DNA of 64,000 bases from contig DATFKA010000157.1 of the NCBI GenBank assembly GCA_035268885.1, positions 49,862 through 113,861 on the forward strand. The letters run 5' to 3'. The notes under the pieces were generated by a model. It had not been told where the DNA came from. It saw nothing but the letters and a program-made list of their open reading frames with translations, and ran no database searches. Positions 26,284-35,346 of this stretch are shown in pieces; positions within the stretch are counted from its first letter, which is position 1; each line of letters begins with the position of its first letter. The translations under genes and the position numbers were made by a program. Origin of the DNA: DATFKA01 sp035268885. GTDB lineage: Bacteria; Bacteroidota; Bacteroidia; Chitinophagales; Saprospiraceae.

Positions 26284-28032
26284 TTATATTTTTTGCAACT
26301 CTACCCAAAAAGGTAAAATTTTCTTCCCGTTGATCAGGTAAAGCGGAATGAGCTCCCCTTCCATTGCCGGCAGATATACCTCATTCATTTCGATAAGGTC
26401 AGTCCCCTCTTCCCTATTCACTTGCCGATTCGTAAGGGTATTGGTTTCCAGAATTAACACGCCGTCTTTCTCCAGAGGCTCTATAAATTTAAATTTAATG
26501 TTGTAATACCCCGGATTGATCTTCACATTCCATTTCCCGTACAGTTCTTCCTGTGCCCAGATACCCCGTTCGCCATCGGCGTCGTTACGGTTTAGAAAAG
26601 TGGGATTTTCGGCGGGATGGCCAATTTCGATGAGGGGGGGATCGAGCAGGTGAGGAGAAAAGATGAGCTCGTTGTATAGGCCATCTAATTCCGCCTTCAG
26701 GCTTTTTGCCTTCTCGGTTTCCTTGCGGACTAAATTATTTTGCTCATAGGGGTCAAGCCCAAGGTTAAACAACTCAAAATCGCTGGGGTCTGCATCATAC
26801 GAAGTATGGCCCACTAATTTGTATGGCCCTTTTTGTAGCGCAATATTCTGGTATAGCTGTGGGTAACGCCTGGTCCAGTAAAAGAACAGCGATCTTTCCG
26901 GCCAGTCCACATTTTGTACTCCGACGAGTGGCCACAGGCTCTGACCATCAATTTTGGTATACCTGGGTAGCGGCACCTGGCAAAGCTCCGCTATCGTAGG
27001 TAAAACGTCGATATGTGCGGCGTCGACCTCGATATCCGCTCCCTTATCCATCTTTGGATGCTTTAGATAAAAAGGAACCCTGACGCCCCCCCGATAGACA
27101 CTACCTTTTTTTCCCCGCATTCCGGCAATGTAGCGGGATTGTTGGGGCCCGTTATCCGTCATAAAGATGATGATGGTCTCCTCTTCCAATTGAAGTGCTT
27201 CCAGACGCTTCAACAAACGATTAATATTATCGTCAATATTACTCACCATGGCGTAGACCTTCCTGGCGTCTTCTTTATTTTTTTCGCTCATCTCAGGTAA
27301 GGGTAGGGCCCGCCCCGCCGGCACTTTGGAAGGATCAATATCTTTATAGCGCTGGTAATATTCGTCCGGAACCTGTAAGGGGGTATGCGGCGCATTAAAG
27401 GATAAATAGCAAAAGAAAGGTTCGTCCTGCTTCTCTTCGATAAACCGAATGGCCTGCTCCGTGAAGATATCCGAGCAATAGCCTTCGTATTTTTTACGCT
27501 TCCCGTTGTGCCAAAGTACAGGATCAAAATAACTACTATCTCTCTGAAAATACGTAGTGAAATCACCTACCTGCCCCATCCCCCCGGACAGATGAATGAC
27601 CGATTCGTCAAAGCCCTGATCCATAGGGCGAGAGGGATAATTATCCCCTAAATGCCATTTTCCAAAAATCCCTGTTTCATAATCTGCCGCTTTGAGCATC
27701 TCGGCAATGGTCGTCTCTTCCGTACTCATGATGGCTCCGCCATTGTAGGTATCCCTTACGCCCGTACGCAGACTATAGCGTCCAGTCATTAGACTGGAAC
27801 GAGTAGGAGCACATACGGGAGAGACATAGAAGTTGTTGAAGCGGATACTTTCGGCTGCCAATCTATCTAGCGTAGGCGTCTTTAGGTAAGGGTTACCGTT
27901 GACGCCCAAATCGCCGTAGCCCTGATCATCCGTAATAATTAAGATGACATTGGGTCTTTCGGGCGATTGCGTCAATCCAGAGGTGAAGGAAATGCTTAAG
28001 CAAAAGAGCAGTAAGAATATTTTGTTCAACAT
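26284..28032 (-). CDS. Secreted arylsulfatase (formylglycine-dependent)
   Basis: A 582-residue type I sulfatase with a signal peptide (MLNKIFLLLFCLSISFTSG). The catalytic signature is CAPTRSSLMTGR: Cys74 is the residue that a formylglycine-generating enzyme converts (C-x-P-x-R). Metal ligands Asp35 and Asp36 are in IITDDQGYGDLG, and IIIFMTDNGPQ supplies the second metal site. A C-terminal extension of about 100 residues (GERGIWAQEELYGKWNVKINPGYYNIKFKF) is outside the classic fold and beta-rich, so it could bind a glycan. The natural substrate is likely a sulfated polysaccharide of algal origin (inference from family and organism). No type IX tail is seen, so it probably stays in the periplasm. 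No maturase is adjacent. Confidence 0.92.
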   Translation of the reverse strand: MLNKIFLLLFCLSISFTSGLTQSPERPNVILIITDDQGYGDLGVNGNPYLKTPTLDRLAAESIRFNNFYVSPVCAPTRSSLMTGRYSLRTGVRDTYNGGAIMSTEETTIAEMLKAADYETGIFGKWHLGDNYPSRPMDQGFDESVIHLSGGMGQVGDFTTYFQRDSSYFDPVLWHNGKRKKYEGYCSDIFTEQAIRFIEEKQDEPFFCYLSFNAPHTPLQVPDEYYQRYKDIDPSKVPAGRALPLPEMSEKNKEDARKVYAMVSNIDDNINRLLKRLEALQLEEETIIIFMTDNGPQQSRYIAGMRGKKGSVYRGGVRVPFYLKHPKMDKGADIEVDAAHIDVLPTIAELCQVPLPRYTKIDGQSLWPLVGVQNVDWPERSLFFYWTRRYPQLYQNIALQKGPYKLVGHTSYDADPSDFELFNLGLDPYEQNNLVRKETEKAKSLKAELDGLYNELIFSPHLLDPPLIEIGHPAENPTFLNRNDADGERGIWAQEELYGKWNVKINPGYYNIKFKFIEPLEKDGVLILETNTLTNRQVNREEGTDLIEMNEVYLPAMEGELIPLYLINGKKILPFWVELQKI

Positions 28033-28141
28033 GAGCTTAGCTTTGGCAGATGATAGATGCAGTTTTACGCTGATTGAATATTTATCAGCAAGTTTCTACC
28101 AAAATACGCATAAAATTTAAACTCTCCTCTCCTGAGGGAGA

Positions 28142-28157
28142 CGAAGCTGCTGCTTCG
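28142..28157. repeat. CGAAGC/GCTTCG hairpin, copy 3
   Basis: CGAAGC TGCT GCTTCG, 18 nt after the SDR stop (minus strand). Flanking GAGGG upstream and CCCTC downstream could lengthen the stem with mismatches. Confidence 0.6.
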
Positions 28158-28174
28158 CCCCTCACCCCTTGATG

Positions 28175-29233
28175 TCATATCATATCCTGCTCCACTAACA
28201 CCCCAAAAGACGCTTCCATGGTCTCCTGCATGGGGCGGAATTGGATATCCAGTTCTTCCTTGATTTTGGAATTATCTGCTCGCCAGGTTCTATTCACATT
28301 ATCACGAATAAAGCGTCGGCTGAAGCGGTCATCTACCATCGGTCCAATGAGCATCAATAACCACTTGGGTAGTGCTTTTTGTGGTAAGGGGTAATCCTCT
28401 CCGTACTTGGGCATTAACGAATGACCCAGCTCCAGGAAATTGGTGTCGTGGGCGGAGGTAATGTATCGCCCCTGAGCCTTTGGGTTAAAACCGGCCTGGT
28501 AATGTGCTTCGGCTACATCCCGGACGTCAACCAGCCCGATGCCTACTTTTGGTGCCCCCATTTTTAAACTACCGTCCCCAAACTGCTTTAACAAAGCAAA
28601 ACTCTCAGAAGTAACCGACTGAGGATTGAGTGGTGGGCCTAAAACCAGTGATGGGTTGATCGTCACCAAGTCCCACTGAGATTGACTTTCGGCTATTTCC
28701 CAGGCCTTTTTCTCGGCCAATACTTTAGAGTACGAATAAGGCTGATAATCCAGTGAGGCACTAGTATTCCACATCTCTTCGGTCAATTTTCCTTCGGGGG
28801 CCTGCTCCGCTTCGATAGCATCGGTATAGATGGCCGCACAACTACTGGTGACCACTACCCGCTTGACGGAAGCGACTTTTTTGGCTGTTTCCAGTACATT
28901 CTGGGTGCCTTCTACTGCCGGGTCAATCAGCTCCTTTTGTGGGTCCTCGAAATCACTTGTAAACGGCGAAGCGGTATGGTAGACCAACTCACAACCGTGC
29001 ATGGCTTCGGCGTAGGAACCTTCTACCAGCAGATCAGATTTGAAATACTTGATCGTACCCGGCGTTTTCTCCACCAAGTCATTTAGGTGCGCGGTTTTAT
29101 TTTCATTGTGCGGATCCCGTACCGCAGCATGAACTGTGATTCCTTCTTCTAAAAGTCGTTTGACCAGCCAGCCGGCTACATAGCCCGTAGCACCGGTGAC
29201 CAGTACTGGTTTGGTTTTATCGATTTGTGTCAT
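28175..29233 (-). CDS. Extended SDR family NAD(P)-dependent oxidoreductase (dihydroflavonol-reductase-like)
   Basis: A 352-residue extended short-chain dehydrogenase. The glycine-rich cofactor loop is VTGATGYVAGWLVKRLLEEG (TGxxGxxxG) with a downstream VHAAVRDP that hints at NADP preference. The catalytic pair is in YSYSKVLAEKKAW (Tyr-xxx-Lys) and the upstream Ser is in VVVTSSCAAIY. ELVYHTASPF and VDVRDVAEAHYQAG complete the class. Relatives include dihydroflavonol-4-reductase-like enzymes and anti-aldehyde reductases. The substrate is not set by the sequence. A hairpin of the CGAAGC family follows its stop codon. Confidence 0.88.
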   Translation of the reverse strand: MTQIDKTKPVLVTGATGYVAGWLVKRLLEEGITVHAAVRDPHNENKTAHLNDLVEKTPGTIKYFKSDLLVEGSYAEAMHGCELVYHTASPFTSDFEDPQKELIDPAVEGTQNVLETAKKVASVKRVVVTSSCAAIYTDAIEAEQAPEGKLTEEMWNTSASLDYQPYSYSKVLAEKKAWEIAESQSQWDLVTINPSLVLGPPLNPQSVTSESFALLKQFGDGSLKMGAPKVGIGLVDVRDVAEAHYQAGFNPKAQGRYITSAHDTNFLELGHSLMPKYGEDYPLPQKALPKWLLMLIGPMVDDRFSRRFIRDNVNRTWRADNSKIKEELDIQFRPMQETMEASFGVLVEQDMI

Positions 29234-29310
29234 GTTTTGATTCTTTTTAAGTAGAAGGTGGGAAGTGGGGTAGATGTTCTAATGATTTATACATATCAGG
29301 ATATTCCTTT

Positions 29311-29332
29311 GGTCGAAGCAGGAGGTCTTGCT
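29311..29332. repeat. CGAAGC/GCTTCG hairpin, degenerate copy 4
   Basis: GGTCGAAGCAGGAG matches the first arm and loop of copy 1, but the second arm has decayed to GTCTTGC. It lies 6 nt after the stop of the GNAT gene ending at 29338. Confidence 0.5.
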
Positions 29333-29337
29333 TAGCA

Positions 29338-29874
29338 TTAATCCACCAACAAGCCCATACAATAAGCATCCTGGAATTGACCATCCAGATAAAAGTCCCG
29401 GCGCAAAGTACCTTCCCACTCAAAGCCCAGCTTTTTGTAGAGTTGGACCGCTGAGGTATTCTCCCTTAGCACCTTGAGGTTAATCTTGCGAATAATACCC
29501 GTCTCTTTTGCCCAGGCGATCATATATTCCATCATGGCCCGACCGATACCTTTGCCCCAGTGGGCGCGCAGTACGCTGACCCCGATTTCGCCGTAATGGG
29601 CCAGACGTGGTTTGTGACTAGCCGATAAGTTGAGTAAGCTAACAACCTCTCCATCTAGCTCGCCGATGATAAACAATTGGTTCTGGGAAGTACGATGGGA
29701 CGCTATAAAGGCTGCTTCTGCTTCGACGCTGAGGTCGAATTCGCTTCCACTAAAAGTCAGGAAATTGGTCTCATCCCCTACCATTTTTACGTAGCGGATC
29801 ATACGGGCGGCATCTTCGGCAGTGGCTTCCCGGATCGTAAGGGCTTCGCCGGTTTTGAGGGAAAGTGTTTTCAT
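29338..29874 (-). CDS. GNAT family N-acetyltransferase
   Basis: A 178-residue GNAT enzyme. The acetyl-CoA binding loop is clear: RAHWGKGIGRAMMEYMIAWAKE (Q/R-x-x-G-x-G/A), preceded by the ARLAHYGEIGVSV strand. The C-terminal part has NLKVLRENTSAVQLYKKLGFEWEGTLRRDFYLDGQ, the typical acceptor strand and helix seen in RimI/RimJ-like and PhiNO enzymes. It likely acetylates a small molecule or a protein N-terminus; which is unknown. It is 23 nt downstream of the TMTC-like gene on the same strand. Confidence 0.88.
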   Translation of the reverse strand: MKTLSLKTGEALTIREATAEDAARMIRYVKMVGDETNFLTFSGSEFDLSVEAEAAFIASHRTSQNQLFIIGELDGEVVSLLNLSASHKPRLAHYGEIGVSVLRAHWGKGIGRAMMEYMIAWAKETGIIRKINLKVLRENTSAVQLYKKLGFEWEGTLRRDFYLDGQFQDAYCMGLLVD

Positions 29875-29897
29875 GGTTAATATTAAAAAGTTCCTCT

Positions 29898-31898
29898 TTA
29901 GTTCCCCATACGCTGTTGCACCTGTGGATCCATCTGTATGGCTTTTTGCCGAAAGGCCTGTCCCTGCTCGGTATTACCGGCTGCCAGGTGTGCCGTTCCC
30001 AGATTATACCAGGCATCGGCCGACTCCGGATTGGCTTCGGCAGCGCGTCGGAAGTACTCAATGGCTTGTTGCTGATTCCCTCCCATACCATTGGCTACGC
30101 CCAGTAAGCGAAGTGTCTCGTAATCTTCCGGCAGGTAGTTGAGGGCCTGATTGAGGTACTGGGTGGCTTTCGCCAAATCTCCTTGCTGCTCTCCGTAAAA
30201 CTTTCCACCATCACGGTACGTTACCCCCAGGTTACGCCTGGCTTCTTCATAGCCCGGATCCAACTGCAGTGCCTGCTGATAACTCCGGATGGCCGCATCG
30301 AATTCATTCAGATAAAAATGGGCATTCCCCAGCAGGAGATACGCATTTTTATAAGTCGGATGGATACGGATGGCTTCCTCCAAATGCCCGATAGATTCGC
30401 GCAACTTGTTTTCCTTTAATATGGGGTCCACAGCGTCGCGATACTGGGCAATCAATTCTCCGCCCACCGCATTACGCAGTTTGGCACTGTTTTTTGAAGT
30501 CTGTATGTCCGTCGTGAACAGGGTAAAATTATCTTTCCAGGCCAAATTGCGACTGAAGGTTTTTACCGACAGGCCAAGACAAAATAAAATCAAAATCACG
30601 CCCGGTAAATACAGCTGTCGAAATTGGGTCGGCGCCTGCTGACCATTCCGAAGTCTGGCCAATCGATACAGTAGCACCGCCACGGCAATACTAAAACCTA
30701 CCGAAGGCATAAACAAGAGGCGTTCGGCCAGATTCGTACCGATCGCAAATACAACGTTGGATACCAAAGATATGGTGATCAGGTAGAAAAGGATGGCGTA
30801 GGCCAAAATATCTTTGCGAAACAAGCCGCGGATGGCGTAGGCAATCATCCCCAGGTAAAATAACAAGCTAAGCAGCACCAGTGGATCGCCCCAGGACATC
30901 AACTCAATGTGTCGCGGATAATAGTCGTGCGTCAGCGGATGAGGGAAGAACAACAGTTGTACATATTTGCCCAGCGTGTAAATAACCGTGGCCATTTGTG
31001 CCCCAAAGCCGATGGCGACGTAGCGGCCATTCTGGTATTCCAAAAAGGGATTATTCATTAATTCTCCGGAAGGCTCCCCCAGGGATAAACCCAGGATAGA
31101 AGAACGGATGAGCACAAAAGCCAGTGCAGCGGCCAGATAAGGCAAGCTGGCAGGGAGGTATTCGCGGGGTTTCGCTTGCGCAAAAAAGTATAGACTTAAT
31201 GGAATGATGGCCACAAAGGTGATCGCATTTTCTTTGGAAAGGAGTCCCAGGAATAAGCAAAGTGCTCCCAGGATCTGTTTGGTCCAGTTTTTTTGGCGAA
31301 AGCCTAAAAAAGCAAAATACAGGGCACCCAGGCTACCTAACAAAGCCAGTATTTCATCTCGCCCCTTGATATTGGCCACCGCCTCCGTGTGAATGGGATG
31401 CGCCACAAATACAAGGGCAGCCGCCAGGGTAATAAAATAGCGACTACGCGAATATTTTTTACCCGCCAGTAACTGGAGTAAGACCAGATACAGTAGCACC
31501 GCCGTTGCTCCGAAAAACAGGGCATTGATGACATGGCTTACCGTTGGATTTTGTCCAAAAATGGCGTATTCTACAGCAAAGGTTACGAGTGACAGGGGAC
31601 GATAACGCCCGCCTGCGACCAAAGTAGCTTTTCCTTCATCCTGAAAGAAACCATAAAAAGTATCGTACTGGAGGATACCTCCAATACCGCTCAGTCCCTC
31701 CGTAGTAAAAACATTATCGGTGATTACGATCGCGTCATCCTGGGTATACTGGTGCCCAAAGGTATTGGCATACAATAAAAATCCGAGCGTAAAAAGCAGG
31801 ATCATATGGAGGCGCTGGTTTTGAAACCAGGCCGGACTATTTTTTAATTGGACTGTTTTTTTGCGCTTAGCAGATGATTGCTTATTTTTTTTAGCCAT
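29898..31898 (-). CDS. TMTC-like multi-pass membrane protein with C-terminal TPRs (putative O-mannosyltransferase class)
   Basis: The frame extends to 32063, but the ATG at 31898 gives MAKKNKQSSAKRKKTVQLKN, a basic cytosolic tail; I use it (666 residues). Around 11-12 hydrophobic segments fill residues 30-450 (ILLFTLGFLLYANTFG; ATAVLLYLVLLQLL; ALYFAFLGF; NAITFVAIIPLSLYFFA and others). The first periplasmic loop holds TQDDAIVITDNVF, the acidic DD pair typical of GT-C glycosyltransferases. Residues from about 480 onward are TPRs (AIRIHPTYKNAYLLLGNAHFYLNEFDAAIRSYQQALQLDP; DAWYNLGTAHLAAGNTEQGQA). This arrangement fits the TMTC family, which adds mannose to secreted proteins in eukaryotes. The bacterial role is not established. 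Confidence 0.8.
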   Translation of the reverse strand: MAKKNKQSSAKRKKTVQLKNSPAWFQNQRLHMILLFTLGFLLYANTFGHQYTQDDAIVITDNVFTTEGLSGIGGILQYDTFYGFFQDEGKATLVAGGRYRPLSLVTFAVEYAIFGQNPTVSHVINALFFGATAVLLYLVLLQLLAGKKYSRSRYFITLAAALVFVAHPIHTEAVANIKGRDEILALLGSLGALYFAFLGFRQKNWTKQILGALCLFLGLLSKENAITFVAIIPLSLYFFAQAKPREYLPASLPYLAAALAFVLIRSSILGLSLGEPSGELMNNPFLEYQNGRYVAIGFGAQMATVIYTLGKYVQLLFFPHPLTHDYYPRHIELMSWGDPLVLLSLLFYLGMIAYAIRGLFRKDILAYAILFYLITISLVSNVVFAIGTNLAERLLFMPSVGFSIAVAVLLYRLARLRNGQQAPTQFRQLYLPGVILILFCLGLSVKTFSRNLAWKDNFTLFTTDIQTSKNSAKLRNAVGGELIAQYRDAVDPILKENKLRESIGHLEEAIRIHPTYKNAYLLLGNAHFYLNEFDAAIRSYQQALQLDPGYEEARRNLGVTYRDGGKFYGEQQGDLAKATQYLNQALNYLPEDYETLRLLGVANGMGGNQQQAIEYFRRAAEANPESADAWYNLGTAHLAAGNTEQGQAFRQKAIQMDPQVQQRMGN

Positions 31899-32101
31899 AG
31901 AATCTATATGCAGTTTGTCTTCGTTAAGCGGTAATTCACACACAAAATGCGGCTTTTTCCCGAAAATGGCTATTTTTAGGGTGTTAGAATACCTATAAAG
32001 GCTCTCATATTCCGTAATTTGGCAAATCCTGACAAACCCATATCCAATATCTTGGTTTACCATTCATCCATCAAATAATTTTTTAATCAGAACAACTTTA
32101 T

Positions 32102-33784
32102 ATGAATAAGCTATTAAGCACACTATTTGCACTATTGTTGCTGGTGGTTGCTGCCCAGGCTCAGTCGGTCGATGACCTGCTAAAGCCGGTCACCCGCACT
32201 TATGCACTCAAAAATGTTACCATTGTCCAGAAGCCTGGAACAATGATCGAGGGAGGCACCATCGTCATTAAAGATGGCCTCATTCATTCCGTGGGTAAAA
32301 ACGTGACGATTCCCGCCAATGCGAAAGTCCTGGAAGCAGACAGTATGTTTGTCTACGCCGGCTTTATTGATGCCCTGTCGAATATCGGTATCCCGGAGCC
32401 CAAACCAGATAATAACCGGGAACGTCCTCGGGGCGAAATTCGGGCTAATCCGCCTTACGAGATGGCCGGTATCATGCCGCACGCCGAGGCAGAAGATATG
32501 GTTTCTACCAGTGATAAAGAAATCGAAGCTTTCCGTAAATTAGGTATTACCGCCGTACAAACGGTTCCCCACGGGGGGATGATTCCCGGCCAAACGGCCT
32601 TGATCATCCTGGCGGGCGATAAGGCTGCCGACATGATACTACTCGAAGAAGTAGCGATGGTGGGTACCTTTGAAGATGCCGGTCGGGTATTTCCCGCTAC
32701 CATTATGGGGGTAATGACCAAGTACCGGGAGCTTTTTGGTCAGGCCCGTCAGTACATGGCCCACGAAGCAGCTTATGAAAAAAATCCTGCCATGCCTCGC
32801 CCCGAAAGTGACGAAGCGCTGGAATCCCTGGCTGAAGTAGCCTCCGGTGAGCAGATGATGTTTATGGTCGCGCCCGGTGTGAAAGACCTGTACCGCGCCA
32901 TGACGCTGGAACGCGACGTGGAAGTAGACATGATTATGGCCAACGTAAAAGAAGGCTGGCGCGTCCTTGACGAACTGAAAGCGGCCGGAAAACCCGTACT
33001 GGTCTCTACGGATCTGCCTAAAGAAATCAAGGAAAAGAAGAAAAAAGACGACGAAGAGGAAGCAGAGGAAGCAGAAAATGATCCAGAGATGGAAGCCCTG
33101 ATGAAGCGCAAAAAAGAAACCTATGACAGCTACGTTAGTCAGGCGGCTACCTTTGCCGAGGAAGGCATTACCTTTGCTTTTACCACCATGGGTACGAAAG
33201 CGAGTGATCTGCGCGGTAATTTACAGCGGATGGTCAAAGCGGGCTTATCAAGTGAGCAAGCCCTGGCTGCCCTGACCACCACACCCGCCGAGATGATGGG
33301 CGTCAGTAATGTTATGGGGAGCGTTGAAAAAGGAAAGATCGCGAACCTCGTCGTTTCTGATAAACCTTATTTTGAAGAAGGCTCCAACGTACGTTTTGTA
33401 CTGGCGGATGGCCATGTCTTCGAATACGACACCTCTAAAAAGAAATCAGCTGGCAAATCAGGCGAAAGCTTAAGCCCCGGTGATCTGGCGGGAGAATGGT
33501 CCTATACCATCAACGTACCCGGACAAGTCACCTCGGGCGTCATGACGCTCACCGACAACGGAGGTGATATCGAGGGCACCGTAGAGGCCGAAACAATGGG
33601 TACAACGAATATGCAGAGTGTAGTACTGAGTGGTAACACGCTCACCTTTAATATCAGTGTTGATATCCAGGGACAAAACATGACGCTTGCCTACGAACTG
33701 GACTTCACTAAGGAGGCTTTTGAAGGTAAGGTAGGTGTTGGCAGCTATGGTAACTTTGACGTAAGTGGGTCTAAAATCCCTTAA
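32102..33784 (+). CDS. Amidohydrolase-fold protein lacking the metal-binding HxH (possible pseudoenzyme)
   Basis: A 560-residue exported protein (signal peptide, cleavage after AQA). It has the amidohydrolase superfamily sandwich and barrel (YALKNVTIVQKPGTMIEGGTIVIKDGLIHSVG; EKGKIANLVVSDKPYFEE). The HxH after strand 1 is replaced: the sequence reads FIDALSNIG (residues 88-96) instead of FIDAHVHL, and the barrel's final Asp is absent (FTTMGTKASD). A lysine/glutamate-rich insertion spans about 300-345, and a beta-sandwich tail at about 455-560 (GDLAGEWSYTINVPGQ) resembles a lipocalin-like domain. It is first in a cluster of three such genes. Enzyme activity is doubtful; a binding or partner role for the middle gene is a guess. 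Confidence 0.8.
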   Translation: MNKLLSTLFALLLLVVAAQAQSVDDLLKPVTRTYALKNVTIVQKPGTMIEGGTIVIKDGLIHSVGKNVTIPANAKVLEADSMFVYAGFIDALSNIGIPEPKPDNNRERPRGEIRANPPYEMAGIMPHAEAEDMVSTSDKEIEAFRKLGITAVQTVPHGGMIPGQTALIILAGDKAADMILLEEVAMVGTFEDAGRVFPATIMGVMTKYRELFGQARQYMAHEAAYEKNPAMPRPESDEALESLAEVASGEQMMFMVAPGVKDLYRAMTLERDVEVDMIMANVKEGWRVLDELKAAGKPVLVSTDLPKEIKEKKKKDDEEEAEEAENDPEMEALMKRKKETYDSYVSQAATFAEEGITFAFTTMGTKASDLRGNLQRMVKAGLSSEQALAALTTTPAEMMGVSNVMGSVEKGKIANLVVSDKPYFEEGSNVRFVLADGHVFEYDTSKKKSAGKSGESLSPGDLAGEWSYTINVPGQVTSGVMTLTDNGGDIEGTVEAETMGTTNMQSVVLSGNTLTFNISVDIQGQNMTLAYELDFTKEAFEGKVGVGSYGNFDVSGSKIP

Positions 33785-33825
33785 TCGACTATCTCAACCC
33801 TAAGCAGCGTACAAATTTGAATTTT

Positions 33826-33840
33826 TCCGCCTCAGGCGGA
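33826..33840. repeat. Palindrome TCCGCCT-C-AGGCGGA
   Basis: Perfect 7-1-7 palindrome, 17 nt before the start of the next amidohydrolase gene. A relative with core GCGCCTCAGGCGC lies at 63786-63800. A REP-like element is likelier than a regulator site because the core is so GC-rich. Confidence 0.5.
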
Positions 33841-33857
33841 CCACAAATCAAGAAAAA

Positions 33858-35231
33858 ATGAAAATACTCAATATTTGCTTTTTACTCTTTTGCACGATCG
33901 GGCTGATGGCCCAACCGGAAACGGGTAGTGTAATCATTAAAAACGGAACCGTCCTAACGGTCACCAACGGTACACTGGAAGAAGCCGACGTCCTGATCCA
34001 GGACGGTAAAATCACCCGTATTGGAAAAAACCTACGGACTCCTCGCGGTGTCGAAGAAATTGATGCCACGGGTAAATTTGTCATGCCCGGTATTATTGAC
34101 GCCCACAGCCACCTAGCCCTGGACGATGTCAACGATGCTTCGGCTCCCGTAACGGCCCAGGTATGGCAAGGCGATGCCGTTGATCCGCTCGATGTTGGTA
34201 TTTATCGCGCGCTGGCGGGTGGCGTAACCGCTATTCACGCTATGCACGGATCAGCCAACGCCATTGGCGGCGAATGTGAAACGCTGAAGCTTCGCTATGG
34301 TACTTACAATCCTGACGATCTAAAAATGGAAGGCGCACCACGTACCATTAAGTTTGCCCTGGGGGAAAACCCCATGCGGGTACACGGTGAAGGCAATGGC
34401 ATTCAGCCCCGCACCCGGATGGGGGTCGAGCAAGTATTCCGCCGCGCCTTTTCCGAAGCACAGGCTTACGCAAAAGCCAAAGCGGATTACGAAGCGAAAA
34501 AAGACAGCGATCCGACGGCGCTACCGCCCAAATATGACCGTCAGATGGAGACCCTGGCCGCTATCCTGGCCGGTGATATCATCATTCACTGCCACTCTTA
34601 CCGAGCGGATGAGATCTATATGCTGATGAATGTTTGCCGTGATTTTGGTATCGACCGCCTGGTTTTCCAGCACACCAACGAAGGCTTTAAGGTCGCGCCC
34701 GAACTGGCCGAATTTGGTGCCGGCGCTTCGGTATTCTCCGATTGGTGGGCGTACAAATTTGAAGTATACTACTCTACGGCTTATAATGCGACTATCTTGA
34801 TGCGCAATGGGGTGACGACCTCCATTAACTCGGATTCGGGTGAGCTGATCCGTCACCTGTACCATGAGACAGCCAAAACACAACGTTATGGTGACCTGAC
34901 AGACGACGAAGCACTTTCGCTGATCACGATCAATCCGGCCAAGCAGTTGGGTATTGGTGACCGCGTGGGTTCACTGGAAGTAGGTAAAGAAGGAGATGTG
35001 GCTATCTTTGAGGGACACCCCCTCTCCGTGTACGCTATCCCCGTAAAAACCATTGTCGACGGCATCGTCTATTTCGATCGCGAAAACGACGAAGACGACC
35101 AGCGACTGGCCCCAGATCCCGAACAAAGCCTGCCTACCTTTATGAAAGGAGAAGCCGGACATCAGGTAGATGCCTGTATGGAAGGAGCCTTTCTGAATAC
35201 GGAGGCGCTACTTAACCGTCACAACCACTAG
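33858..35231 (+). CDS. Amidohydrolase, metal-dependent (canonical member of the cluster)
   Basis: A 457-residue amidohydrolase with signal peptide. All metal ligands are present: HxH in IIDAHSHLAL (His83, His85), IIHCHSYRADEI, FQHTNEG and INSDSGE (Asp). This contrasts with its two neighbours, which have lost these residues. The barrel is flanked by the usual sandwich pieces (IKNGTVLTVTNGTLEEADVLIQDGKITRIG; VGSLEVGKEGDVAIFEG). It likely cleaves a peptide-like or amide substrate in the periplasm. It sits between two related genes on the same strand (74 nt and 115 nt gaps), so it may function with them. Confidence 0.9.
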   Translation: MKILNICFLLFCTIGLMAQPETGSVIIKNGTVLTVTNGTLEEADVLIQDGKITRIGKNLRTPRGVEEIDATGKFVMPGIIDAHSHLALDDVNDASAPVTAQVWQGDAVDPLDVGIYRALAGGVTAIHAMHGSANAIGGECETLKLRYGTYNPDDLKMEGAPRTIKFALGENPMRVHGEGNGIQPRTRMGVEQVFRRAFSEAQAYAKAKADYEAKKDSDPTALPPKYDRQMETLAAILAGDIIIHCHSYRADEIYMLMNVCRDFGIDRLVFQHTNEGFKVAPELAEFGAGASVFSDWWAYKFEVYYSTAYNATILMRNGVTTSINSDSGELIRHLYHETAKTQRYGDLTDDEALSLITINPAKQLGIGDRVGSLEVGKEGDVAIFEGHPLSVYAIPVKTIVDGIVYFDRENDEDDQRLAPDPEQSLPTFMKGEAGHQVDACMEGAFLNTEALLNRHNH

Positions 35232-35346
35232 ATTCGTTTGTCGGTTTTTTGATTTAGTGGTTTGGTGGTTTATGATCCATCACTCCTTTTTCAGGCCGCT
35301 TTATCAACCTGACTAGTAAATTTCATAAAAGGAAAAAATCAATTCA

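Noticed and set aside
33826..33840. Regulator operator for the amidohydrolase at 33858
   Set aside because: A related palindrome lies at 63786 with no shared downstream gene type, so a REP-like element is likelier.
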